NCBI RefSeq assembly: GCF_943734655.1
Contig: NC_071355.1
Span: 69,135,449-69,199,448, forward strand
Source of the DNA: Sabethes cyaneus
Taxonomy: Eukaryota > Arthropoda > Insecta > Diptera > Culicidae
Reading direction: 5' to 3'
DNA length: 64,000 bases
Position 1 is the first letter of the stretch, and each line of letters starts with the position of its first letter. This document shows, in pieces, positions 10,707 to 22,300 of the stretch. The position numbers and the translations under genes are program-made. A model generated the notes under the pieces. That model had not been told where the DNA came from. It searched no databases and saw only the letters and a list, made by a program, of their open reading frames with translations.

Positions 10707-10885
10707 TCAGGTATTTTTATTTTTATTTATTTATTTTTATTATTTTTTTACAATCGACGGAGGGGACGGTAGGAGAAAGTAATGAAATAAAGGGGTTTAT
10801 AATACCTCGCGGGAGGCAAGGTGTGATGGGGAAAGAGCGAAAAATTGAGTGAGGGAGGGTCATTGAAGCAACGCTTAGAAAGTTG
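10707..10885 (-). mobile_element. SINE 3' half with A-rich tail
   Basis: On minus, a C/T-rich body (CTTTCTCCTACCGTCCCCTC) leads to GATTGTAAAAAAATAATAAA and an (AAAT)n tail, resembling the 3' part of the SINE at 3889-4168. The tRNA-like head is absent, so it is 5'-truncated or diverged. Confidence 0.55.
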
Positions 10886-10915
10886 TGTATAGTTCCTCTT
10901 GAGTCATCCGTATAT

Positions 10916-12332
10916 TGCATTGTGAATTCCAAAACGGTCATATTCTTACTCCGACTGCATTTAGCTAGTTACAAGTTGAAAGACCTCTGATCTCATAGCC
11001 TGAAGAAAAAATCACCCTGCGAGGATCGTAAACCAATCAGCTATCACCGAAAAATGGACCCACGCATCAATAACTTTTGGCGCCGCCGCATTCCACCTTC
11101 ACAAAGCCATTATCACGCTCGGCGCTGTGCTCCAATTGCTGATGTGCTGCTGCGCTGCTTATTAAATGTTTTGCAGTTTTTATGCAGCAGACCGTTGCGG
11201 AAAGGAGGACTCGGAATGTCCCAGCAGAATTCCATCGAAACGCTAATTACTCCCACCGATGCGATGGAGCAGCAATCCGTATACGGAGGCTGACACAGCT
11301 CAATTTGTGCTCATCTTTCAGTCACGGCGTGGAATTTTCGATTTGATTTTAATATCATGTCCACACGCTATCAAATGACTGGGTATTGAATTGGGAAACT
11401 AAATTTTGTTTGAATCGTTTTTTTCAATTTTTTCTGTGTGTTCAGTTTATCTCAACGTGGTTTATGCCCATTTCATATGTGGCCCAGAATTCACTGTCTA
11501 CCGATTAAACCCCCAGGGGTGCAATATTGGAACTTTTGGAACTTTGTTTCTTTTGACCGGTTGCGACCAATATTGCCGAGTGATAAATTTTCACCACTGC
11601 TGGCCGCTGTATGCCGGTACTGGTCCCAAACTCGTAGGTACGGTACGTCGACCGCAACCGTCGTCGTCGGCAGGGCACCCAGTTAGCGCAACTGCCAGTA
11701 AACCAATAACGCTGGACAAAAGAGACAAAAATCCTGAATCGGTTCGCCATTAAAATCCGATTGGCGTTGTTTTGATCGCACGATGCGATCGTAAATTTGC
11801 CAGCCTCCTCCGTCCGTCGACTATGCGATGCACAAAGCGACCGAAGAGCCTGCCAGAATGGTAGTGCACAGGAGGACGGGTGCGATCGAATTAGTGCGCT
11901 CGGAAATCTGTAATTAACGAATCGTTATCGAAACAAATTCAGAGCATCGGCGCTGTTGATCGCGGTGATATATGGAGTCACAGCCAAAGGGAGGATAAAG
12001 ATAAATTCTTTGTTTTATTTTAGTTTATCGGTTGCAGAGCTGTTGGGGAATGGGGAGTAATATTAAGTGTGTAGGGCGCTATATCTCTGCATATTAGGCT
12101 TGGTAAGAGGAAATGCTTATCAACTTAGGGACTTGGTTTGTTTTATTGTACCTGATATTGATTTTCAGGTAGGTACAATGGACTTAAGTTTGACACATGG
12201 TTTTCTACCTTTTTTCGTGCGCCGAAGAAAAATGCCGATTGTCCTTACAGTAAAGGCAAAATTTTCACTTGAACAACATTACAAAAAACACCTAAAGTCA
12301 CCATGTGGTACCAACATTTTATTCTGACCTTA
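10916..12332. other. No recognisable gene
   Basis: Mixed sequence with a moderately G/C-rich stretch at about 11040-11300 and 11450-11960. Open frames up to about 115 codons exist on both strands over the same bases, with no conserved motif, so none is called. Confidence 0.45.
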
Positions 12333-12336
12333 TTAA

Positions 12337-12545
12337 GGTGAAATTAGCAGTCATCGATTCTGCCAATTTCAAAAGCAGTTTTTTTTTTTGTTTTGTTTCT
12401 GTTTATAAAAATATATTCGCTGTGTTCAGATTGCCAAGAAGAATGCAGTATTTACATTTTTATAAACAGAACCCCGCATTTGGGTCCAAAAACTGCTTCC
12501 GAAATTGGGCTCTCCGACGAAAAGTCAATGATTGCTAATTTCCCG
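12337..12545. mobile_element. TTAA MITE, 209 bp
   Basis: Flanked by TTAA at 12333-12336 and 12546-12549. The ends are GGTGAAATTAGCAGTCATCG and, on minus, CGGGAAATTAGCAATCATTG. Close relatives are at 49372-49573 and, in rearranged head-to-head form, at 16976-17322. Confidence 0.8.
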
Positions 12546-12694
12546 TTAAACGAATGTTTTCCACAATCTGTGATGTGAGATTGAGATCAATGAAAATCAT
12601 CCTTCTTTCCTCACTATTTTTTATCTTCAATCAAACAAATTATATGTCCCCACCATTGTTGCCACTTTGACAGTCACTATCGGACGCGCTTCCC

Positions 12695-14440
12695 ATGTAA
12701 CAATTTCAGACTGATCAGTTGCTTTTATAGCTGATTTTATTCAACCTGTGGCTGAAATATGGTTTAGTTTTAGAGATAAAAACCTTTTTTCAGCTAGTAA
12801 ACATCTAAATCTGGCGATTTTATCAAATTTCGAGCTTGTTAATGGCTGCTTTCAAAACTGCAATGAAACTTAATAGTAAGGGTAAACGGGGTAACAACGC
12901 CCGCCGGGGTAAAACCGCCCACCATGGTTTTACAGGGCCTTGGTCAAATTGGTGTTAAATGTTGATGGCAGTCATATTACTGAATGCGTACGCAATATTT
13001 TACAATACCTTTTACAGCAATATCGTGTAAACTATCGGAGAAACAAATAAAAACAGATTTTTCGTTATAATCGTTTCGTTTTTTATAACTTTGTTCCCGC
13101 AGAACTTAGGGTTCATTTTATTCAAAACGTTGAAACTTTTAGTAAATTCAGCCCATATCGCATCTCTGATCCTGTCTTCATCCGACAGTACCTAAATTAG
13201 GTAACTGTTCATGCAGTTTTGTTGAAATAAATAGTGAAATGTGTAAATCGGTCATTTGGGGGTAAAACCGCCCACTACGAACGGCGCAAGATCGTCGTGC
13301 AAAATGCAAGTGCGATAAGGAGATTTTTAAAATAATTGCATAGTTTGGATCAAAGAATCTCAGATTTACATAAAACAATGTAAATGTGCTTAGCTTGTAG
13401 CTGGTAGACTGTTTGAAAAAATTTAAATTGCCAATTTTCCCTGCGGGAATGTCCTATGGACATTTTCTTGTTTTCTCGGATATAGCTTTTATCAATAATT
13501 CCTCCCTCTTGGAACAAATATCATGGAATAAACATTTTTTTATGAATATATAGCAAATTTTCTTAGCAATGCAAAAATAATATGTATCTGGTTTATCAAT
13601 CAGAACAATTTTAAATGTCAAAAAATTACCCACCGGATCAATTGCAGGAACTTTAAAACCCATATTGTTATATTTTATCTTAGATCCTCTCTAGTCCTTA
13701 AAGATTGGCTCCAGGATGCTTAACCTGATCCACCTTGTTGTCTAAGGAAACTACACGGTATCAATTTCAAGACTGTAGGTACCTATATTACTGATATTCT
13801 TCTAATACGAGTGGTTGCCGGACACTCTTTCGAAATTGCGGATCTCGGGGATCCATGTATTGTTTGATGGCAAACTGATTCAATGTGTTTAAATTAGACA
13901 AATTCACGATTCCAATGCCACCAGTTTCGTTCAAATCTGTTAAATATTGTTAAAGTTATACGCAATGGCGGTTTTACCCCGTTAGTGGGCGTGTTTCACC
14001 CCGCATGGAAAAAATACTCTATTTTTTGGACGTGTTTCCAAATCGTAATAAAAAATAGAAAATCATTACAGATATTTATGTTTTTATTTTTTACATGTAG
14101 GTTATAGATCAATTGTTCATTTAAAGCAGATAAATTAGAAATTGAGCCACAACTTTTTTTTACACTGGTGGTTTTGCTTAAGTGGGCGGTCTTGCCCCGC
14201 TTACCCTTATAGGCTTTTGCGTGCTTTAAAATAGCCAATTTGCGTAATGCTGTCAATTCTATTTTTAGGACAAGAAATAATTTTGCTCTGCTTTTCCAGT
14301 CGCTTAATCATCGTCTCATAAACCTTTATTTAATCTATTTTTAAATTTAAAAAAAATGGAACGCGTCATTTTTATTCTTCCGTGAACATTGTCGAAGTAA
14401 GCTAATTAAAAATGCATATCTTTTTTCGAGAATTGAATCC
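12695..14440. repeat. Foldback-type repeat, interrupted by a TIR element
   Basis: The flanks 12695-12876 and 14210-14440 match the long inverted element at 59781-61900 (GGCTGAAATATGGTTTAG, AATAAAAACCTTTTTTCA, CCAATTTGCG, CTGTCAATTCTATTTTTAG). They would be continuous without 12877-14209. The outer left end, CCCATGTAACAATTTCAG, resembles the CCCAAGTAACAATT start seen at 61488. Confidence 0.65.
12879..14207. mobile_element. TIR DNA element, about 1.33 kb, superfamily unassigned
   Basis: Ends AGGGTAAACGGGGTAACAAC and, on minus, AGGGTAAGCGGGGCAAGACC, with the internal phrases ACCGCCCAC repeated in both subterminal regions. TA flanks both sides. A TAG direct repeat with ends starting TAAGGG fits as well, so the target rule is unsettled. 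It is inserted in the repeat at 12695-14440. No transposase was recognised. Confidence 0.7.
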
Positions 14441-14976
14441 ACCATCTTCTGGTCCATTAGCACTCACCGTATGATCCATACGGTCCATAAGCCCCATCTG
14501 AATCTGCAGAATAGCAATAGACAGTGGGAAAAGAGCTTGCTAATTTGCGATTGCGTTAGTAGTTTGTTTTCCCCTAGTTAGAAAAACCCTACAATACTGT
14601 CATGGAAAAACCAACAGCAGCATCAACAAATTTTCAGCAAGCTATGATATTGAGATATATTGACACCTGAAGCAGTCGATAATGAAGTAATTTGCGGTTT
14701 CGTCACCAACGAGAATGACATTTGCTGAGGATCGCTTATGTAGGAGTGAGAGGGGAGCAAAGAGTGGAGGAGGGGATCCGGGAGTTTGGAATTTGATGTT
14801 GTTGATATTACTCCTACTGCAAACAGCCTCAGCGAGGGCCTCAGCTAATGTCAAAAAATCTTTATATGTGTGCGTGGTGGAATACTTCATGTAGATAACT
14901 GACATGTATTTTCGCTACCAGCCGAATTGCAAAATTCTATGATCTGACCCCATAGTCCCTAGACAATTATTGACGC

Positions 14977-15452
14977 TGGCATCACTGGATATTTGCAGGT
15001 TATGTTCAGTTTTGTTATGGACTGTTCCACTGTAGTGTACTGTAGTTTTCAGAAGGTCGCATAATCAACCCTTTTACATGCAATATCCGACTTTTTGAAA
15101 ACTAAAGCCAGAAATGTCAAACTAACATGCAAACATTAACTTGTGCAGATCAATAATAATCATATTGTAAATTGCATCAAAAATGCGAAATACAAGGAAC
15201 TTGCAAACAAAATGCAGTTTTTGCAAGCCATCAAATTGCTGATTACCAAACAGCAGATGCGGAAAAAGTGAGAAAATAGATACGTTTCGGAGTCGTTTGA
15301 TGGTTATTTCGAAAAATACAACTGCTAATAATTCAACATATAGTGCAAAATGACCAAAATTTAATAGTAGAAAAATTTACTTTACGAACATTTGGCGCAA
15401 TCATGTTCACCAAAAGCTATCAGAGCTATTGCGCTCATATCCAGTGATGCCA
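14977..15452. mobile_element. Possible TIR element, about 476 bp
   Basis: Bounded by TGGCATCACTGGATAT (14977-14992) and its exact reverse complement (15437-15452). No clear target-site duplication is visible and the interior is unrecognised, so this is tentative. Confidence 0.4.
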
Positions 15453-16975
15453 AAGTTTTGGAAAACTTTGAAATGAAAAATTACATCAAAGTAGCAAACC
15501 ATTACATTTGATGTTTTTGGGTTTTATCACATATTTGTTAAAAATATTCTGTTAAAATAGAAAAATAGCAAAGAAACAATTTGATTGACATTGCTTGACA
15601 AAGAAAAGCAACTGATAATAACCACAGAGAACAGACATTCATCTTGAACCCGCAACATGTGTAAAAGCTCTGCGGCCATTTTGAAAGTATGTGGTAATGC
15701 TGCCGTTACGTGGCGCTCACATCACTAACAGAATGGGCTTTGCTTGATAATGTCTCTCAATTCATATCAAAGCTTTCGTCGGATTTTCACCAAAGCATTT
15801 AATATAGTTGCTACAGCAACTGACGTATTGTTTACCCAATCCATCGCACTTAAAATAAAGGTAAACATTTATCGAAAATAGCAATATTTGACTAATTCAG
15901 TTTAAATCCTGGATTTTGAATACGAATTTGAACAATGAACGATCCCTTGGCATACAGGCCGCGATTTTAGCGGCCGCCATCTCCTAGATCAATGAATCAA
16001 AGCCAAACGTTCCACCACCGGCGGCCTTCGATGAAGTGGTAAAAATTTTCTGGTGCTCAAAGATGAAAAGTTCACTTCTAGTACCACCGCGGTGGGGTCA
16101 TGCTACGTGTAACGATGAAATGGTACAATCCAATGCGGGAAAACACTAAATACGATGCCTATTGGCCATACTTTATCAAAATAAAGGAAAAATTGAACTG
16201 CAATTTGGTTTCGGTTTTCCATGTTTAGCCGTGTTCAACAAATAACATAAACAAAATCGATTCGTTGCTACAACCGTTGCTAGGTTGCTACAGTAACTAA
16301 CATTAGAGTTGGCAGTATTTCGAATATGTAGAAAATGACAAGAATATATAATAAATTTGGCAACGCGGATGTCGGATAACTGGCGCACCCTAAGAGAGAT
16401 GTCGCTACTGTCTTGTTTAAAAGCTTACACACCATTTGCGTGATATTTTATATGAACATAATTGTCTGTTCTCTGTGTAATAACTATTAAGATTAACTAC
16501 AATGGTTCTATTTAGATCGCAACACTGACTGCAAGATCTTTGCGTGGTTCCCTGCAGTTTCTGTGCATTTAGTGATTTCACTGCAATTTGCAATATTACA
16601 TGCATGGATACATGCTACTTTCACTACAAAGAGGTTTACATAGTCCTGCGTCACCTATGCGGTCGTGTCTTGTACACAACCCCTCTGATTTTTTTTCTGT
16701 TTATGCAAATATTGCGGCGATTAGGCAAAATCCTCATGCAGCGGCGGTGATAACGCGCTCAGGAGATAACCGCGAGATAAACGCAATATTAAAATTTAGG
16801 TTTTATAGTTTGCAATTTTACAAAATAACAGTTTTGTAGTATGGTTTTGACGAAAAACAATTGATGTACTAAATTTTCATGTATTTGCATGTATTTTGCT
16901 GATTTGGTTCAACAATCAAGATAACCGCGATGTGAGGATTTTTCTTGCAAGCTGCAATATAATGCATGCAAATGT

Positions 16976-17322
16976 GTTCAGATTGGCAAGAAGAATGCAG
17001 TGAATACATTTCTATAAACAGAACCCCGCTTTTGGGCCTAAAAACTGCTTCCGAAATTGGACTTTCCTACGAAAAGTCAATGACTTAACCGTTAACGGGA
17101 AACTAGCAGTCATTAACTTTTCGTTACTAGCAGTCATTAACTTTTCGTCGGAAAGCCCAATTTCGGAAGCAGTTTTTCGGCCCAAAAGCGGGATTCTGTT
17201 TATAAAAATTAAATACTGCATTCTTCTTGCCAATTTGAACACAGCGAATATATTTGCATAAACAGAATTTTTGTTTCAAGCAAAAAAACTGCTTTTGAAA
17301 TTGGCAGAATCGAAAATTGCCA
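16976..17322. repeat. Head-to-head palindrome of the TTAA MITE family
   Basis: 16976-17095 is a partial plus copy (GGCAAGAAGAATGCAGTG, AAAACTGCTTCCGAAATTGG). 17100-17322 is a minus copy of the same family. The joint holds two TTAA sites (17085-17088 and 17092-17095) and a duplicated AACTTTTCGT segment. It is related to 12337-12545 and 49372-49573. Confidence 0.75.
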
Positions 17323-17768
17323 AAAAGTTCTAACAATATTATTTTGAGCTCAACATTTGGGCGATTTTATGAACTGTACGCTACAAACTTGATTGCCTGG
17401 TGTTTTCGCTAGGTAGCACGGATCGATTTCGTGATGATACGATGATATTTGTTGCCGTTTGCTTGCTGTAAAGTGACTATATGCAGAGTGGCGACATGTC
17501 ATCCCAAAAGTATGCAATGCGTATTTATTTTATATTTTCTTTCTCTTTCCTGCATGCACGTTGGATTGGTCGTCTGCTCGATTGGAATTACACTGACAGA
17601 TAATTATCATTCCAATTTTGACATTGTCGCAACTCTCTATATAGTCACTCTACACTAAGAAAACTTTTCGTATAGTTTCTATGTGTCCCACACATAGATT
17701 TTTGCAATGTGCCTGGTCAATGAACTTTATATGCCACATAGTTATAATTTATGGGTACGCGAAACTTT

Positions 17769-17853
17769 TGCACATACTATTCATATGCGTATATTTTTTA
17801 TGTGTATAATTGCACATACTATTCATATCCGTATAATTTCTATGTGTATTTCT
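17769..17853. repeat. Short tandem repeat, about 43-bp unit, two copies
   Basis: GCACATACTATTCATATGCG and GCACATACTATTCATATCCG begin two adjacent units that both end near TATGTGTAT. Similar ATGTG/CACAT words extend upstream to about 17680. Confidence 0.6.
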
Positions 17854-19185
17854 TGGCGGATTGTGTTTATATGCGGCACATGATAATCATCTAGAATTTC
17901 ATATGGAAATTTACCATTAGTTATGTGCAGAATATTTTGAGTGTAGCTTGCAGTTATATTTTCTAACGCGTTCATCGACTGATACTCCGCAAGTGTTCGA
18001 GCAAAAGATTCAGAAGTTTTCATCGAGATTCATGCCCACTTGGTTTCGACGAACCGAAAATGAGCCTACCTGCATGGCACTTTTTTAGTCAGTTTCTTTA
18101 GCCGCGAGTGACTGAGCTCCAAAGTCATTTCTTTAGTCAGTTTCTTTAATTTTTATCCGTTATTTGGAGCCATTCAAATATTAGGTAACGCCAAAAACGC
18201 CATTTTTACGAGCCCCCCACCCCCTAGTAACAATTTGTAACAATTGTTCCATACACCCCCACCCATACACGTAACACGTAACTTTTACAGCTGTATATAT
18301 GCTCGATCGCTCTGCCGCTGATTGCGACACAGTAACTTAATGCAATTTAGCTGACAAATGTCGAGTAATTAGTTTTTGAGTAGTTGTATATATATTTTCT
18401 AACCAGTTTATTTTTTCAATATCTTTGTTTATGAAGTTACGCGCAACATTGTCGCTCAAAGCCCCGTCCCCATAGCAAATGCGTAACAGGTTGTAACAGA
18501 AATTCAACATACCCCCTCCCCCTGCTGCGTTATGTAATATTTGAACGGCACCGTTCTTATTTTGAATGACTAAAAGTTGAGTTGACTAGAAACACTCAGA
18601 GGTGAGAGATACGCGGCACCAGCCATCTTGGAAGCCAATCGAGCAGCGAGAATTGTCAAAAGGGAGCCAATCGAACATGCATACTGTTTGCTTAAATGTT
18701 TGACTAACAAGTATTGAAATAGTTATGAAATCTACTTAAGCTATTGTCACGCACCAAGATATATCGCTCTATTGTGCAAAATTGAATATAAACAAAACAG
18801 AAGCGGATCATGTTGAAAACAATCAAGTCACACTGCTACAGCATTTTGCTCCGCAGAAAGTGCTGGCAGTTTTTGTACACTGATGCCAAATCGTTGGCTT
18901 TAGTTTCCGCGTATCTCTTGCTGTGAGTATTTCAGAGTTGACTGATTCGGCAGCTTCGCTCGGGAGGGACCCCTCGTCTGCTATATTCTAGCAGTTTTTT
19001 TGCCGCTTCGCTGTTCAAGTAGTTTAGGAATATTTTAAGAATATCTGGCATCTCTGTCTGAAATGTCAAAATTTGTCTTCTCAAATTCCTTCCAATCGAT
19101 TCAGCATACGACGTTTGCGAAAAAGTGTGAAATCAATTGAATTTTGTGAAATTTATTAGAGTTAATTGCAAAAAGTTGAACCTGC

Positions 19186-19302
19186 ATGGGAGAAACCAGT
19201 GCCAGTGAAAAGATCGATACCGAAATGAAAACAAACGGCTCGGAAAATGGAGTGAAAACACCGTTTTTGATAGGTGTTGGCGGTGGCACGGCTAGTGGCA
19301 AG
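19186..19302 (+). CDS. Uck: Uck exon 1 (coding)
   Basis: 39 codons from ATG to GGCAAG followed by GTAGAA. It encodes a Ser/Glu/Lys-rich leader and the first part of the P-loop, FLIGVGGGTASGK, ending in phase 0. The motif is split between exons 1 and 2. Confidence 0.92.
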
Positions 19303-22300
19303 GTAGAAAAGTTTTAATACGCAAATGCAATTGGAGAGGATAGCTATTTACAATCCAAGCCATTGCAAAATTTTTGCAATGTTATATTGATTCCACAAGA
19401 AAAATGAAGCTTATAAATAACATCCCCTGTTTCGTGTATTTCGCATTGTTCTAGTCTACGGTTTGCAAACGGATTATGGAACAGCTGGGCCAGGAGGACA
19501 TGGACCACGCACAAAGACAAGTAAGTGTAAAGTTTAACCAAGTGGAACTAATAAATATTGTTTACGTAATAAGTACGCTTCACTCTCGCATTGCGTTGGT
19601 CACATACACTGGTCTGCCAAGTTTTCATCTGCATGGGATATTTCACATGAAATTTTGTTTTTTGAGTGCCGGATCCAAAACTGATTTCCAGTTCTTTGCA
19701 TCATGATAGGCAGATGTTATGCAAAACACACTTTTAAATGAGAAAATTACAAATACGATGAAAAAATTAACATCAACCTGAACATCTTGTTTCAAAAATG
19801 TTCATACCTACCAAGGCATAAATTTTGCTTACAAAACAAAGAAATTCCTCCTCCTTTCCTAATATTATTTTTATTGCTAGGTACCAAAATTTAAAATTTT
19901 CTATTTGGCATAAATTCAGGGGATAAAATTCAACGGTCAAAAGGACCTATGATTTTGTAATGCAGGTTTATGTTACCGTCACCCGGGGATACTTGCAACA
20001 CTTTTGAACTTTGACTTAGTATAACTTTCGAAGTATATCTTTTAGGTCCAAGTGTAAGTAGCCAAAACTTGTGATTTATGATTATATGAAAAAAATATCA
20101 ACTAAATCAATCTGTAGAATGAACCGAAAGTAGGAGTGTTGCAAGTTACCCAGCAAACGGGGTTACTTGCAAAACTTTTCTGATTTGGCGTTTCTGATGA
20201 TTTTAAATTTGATTTCAAACCGCGAATGACTATTTTAAGATATTTTGAGTGTGTTTGCAGTAAAACACGTGATACTAGAGGCATGCTTTGCTTCCCAATT
20301 TCGTATATCGCTATTTTAAAAATATCCGGTGGAAATGTAACATGTAACTCCAAATTACCTTTTCAAGGCACGTGGAATTTTTCATAATTTTAATTTTTCT
20401 GAAGATGGCAGTAGAGAAAATAACACCGTACAGATGCAAACTTACTTTGTACATACTATCTATTACGATAATTATCTATTTTATAAGTGCTGCAACAACA
20501 CGAACACGAATTCATCGTTTCTTCTCCAAGTTCAAAACATAAACAAAGCTCAAGGTTGCTATTTGTTAGCTTATATGATGCACTAATTGTGTACAGGAAC
20601 TAAACGATAAAAAATAATTTCATGTCAATGAACTAGCGCAACTTTGCACATCCATTTTTCCTACCCTTAAAGTGAAATTATTTTCCAATCGTATAAAAAT
20701 AAGCAAAACAATGATATAATGGATTTAACTTAACTAAACAATAGGTAAACGTCCCTTCTTTAAAACGGCATTGACTACAAATGGTTACGTAAACGACGTA
20801 AATAAACAAATGCGTTAGAGCTGTCAAAAGCGGCATGCGCAAAAGTTTTGCAAGTATCCCCGGATGACGGTATTGAAAAGTGGCATACCTGTTTCGGTGG
20901 TTCTATTTTGATAGGATTTAACATTAAAATTTTTAGTTTTAAGGAAGCAAAAAAGAGATAAATGAATCAGTTGCACGATTTACAATCCCAATTCATATTT
21001 TCCTTTCCACAGGTTGTTACCATTAGCCAGGACAGTTTCTACCGGGAGCTGACTCCGGCAGAAAAGGCACGAGCTCTGCGGGGGCAGTTCAACTTTGACC
21101 ATCCGGATGCGTTTAACGAGCAGCTGATGCTGAAAACACTACAGGATGTACTGCAGGGGAAAAAGGTAGAAATCAACGAGTATGATTATCGGACAAATTC
21201 CATCTGTCCGGACCGGAAGCTCGTTATCTATCCGGCTGACGTGGTACTGTTCGAAGGCATTCTAGTGTTCTACTACCCGGAGATTCGCGATCTGTTTCAC
21301 ATGAAGTTGTTCGTGGATACGGATTCCGATACGAGATTGGCTAGAAGAGGTAAATATTTTTTCTAGTTTGCTTTTCAAAGACTGCGTAACAGTATAACGG
21401 ATGATGGATGGATGAATGGGTAATGACACTGCATTTGCGAAATTGTTGTTTGTGTTTTGCTTTTATTTTTATTTGGAAGGCTTTCACAAAAACTTTCACA
21501 GCGATGGAAAACTCTAATGAAAAATCGAGAAAGCTATGTCTTGTCACATGGAAATACCTTTTTTAATGTGCTAATGCGGTAAGCGATAATGTTCAAACAT
21601 TTTTCGTAAATGCTTGCAATTTTTTTCACGAAATTAATTAATGTACTTTTTCTTAGATCTTTGCAATGATGATTTTCTCTTCCTGCTTTTAATTAGCGAT
21701 GATCAAAGTATTGCCAAATCTACAGTGCTAAGAAATTTGGCGGTTAGCGTTAGCTTCCGCTAAATTTTTGGTTGATTTAGCGGTTAGCGGTTATCGAAGC
21801 TAACGTTTTGATTTAGTGGGTTAGCTGTTAGCGAAGCTAAAGTTTCGGTTAGCGGTGCCCACCTCTGAGCTACTTTCTAATCATTCTTAAGGATTCATGA
21901 AAAATTATGTAATCATAGAAAATTGTTCCATTTTTATCACTAATTTTTTATAAATCGAAACTTGCTACAACTTAATAAGCATTAATAGGTCGTATGAATA
22001 AAAGATATAGAGCAAATGCTCTCATACGATTTAAACGGGAAAAGCAAAGTAAACTGTTTTATTCATACGGCCTAATGTCACACAGCGTTAATAATGTGAG
22101 GTTACGTCATACGTAATGTTACTTTTAGTCATCCAGCTCGTGTTGCAATATATTTTGCATGTCTGTTGCAAGTTTTATGCGACCAGTGAAAAAATTCTAA
22201 GCAATGTCATCGACTGCTAACGTTGCAGTTTGCAGTGAATTTTTGTAACCGCCCAGCATGGTGTTGAATAACGAACAAAATATTAACTAATTTCCCGAAC

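Larger units (their letters stand above)
14441..19185. other. Gene-poor region upstream of the kinase gene
   Basis: No coding gene is recognised. It holds a possible TIR element at 14977-15452, the rearranged TTAA-family repeat at 16976-17322, and a short tandem repeat at 17769-17853. The last 150 bases before 19186 are presumably promoter and leader of the kinase gene, but no TATA box or clear initiator was identified. Confidence 0.4.

Noticed and set aside
11406..11753. 115-codon plus-strand open frame, Cys-rich
   Set aside because: Overlapping frames of similar length occur on both strands, with no conserved motif, splice sites or repeat support.
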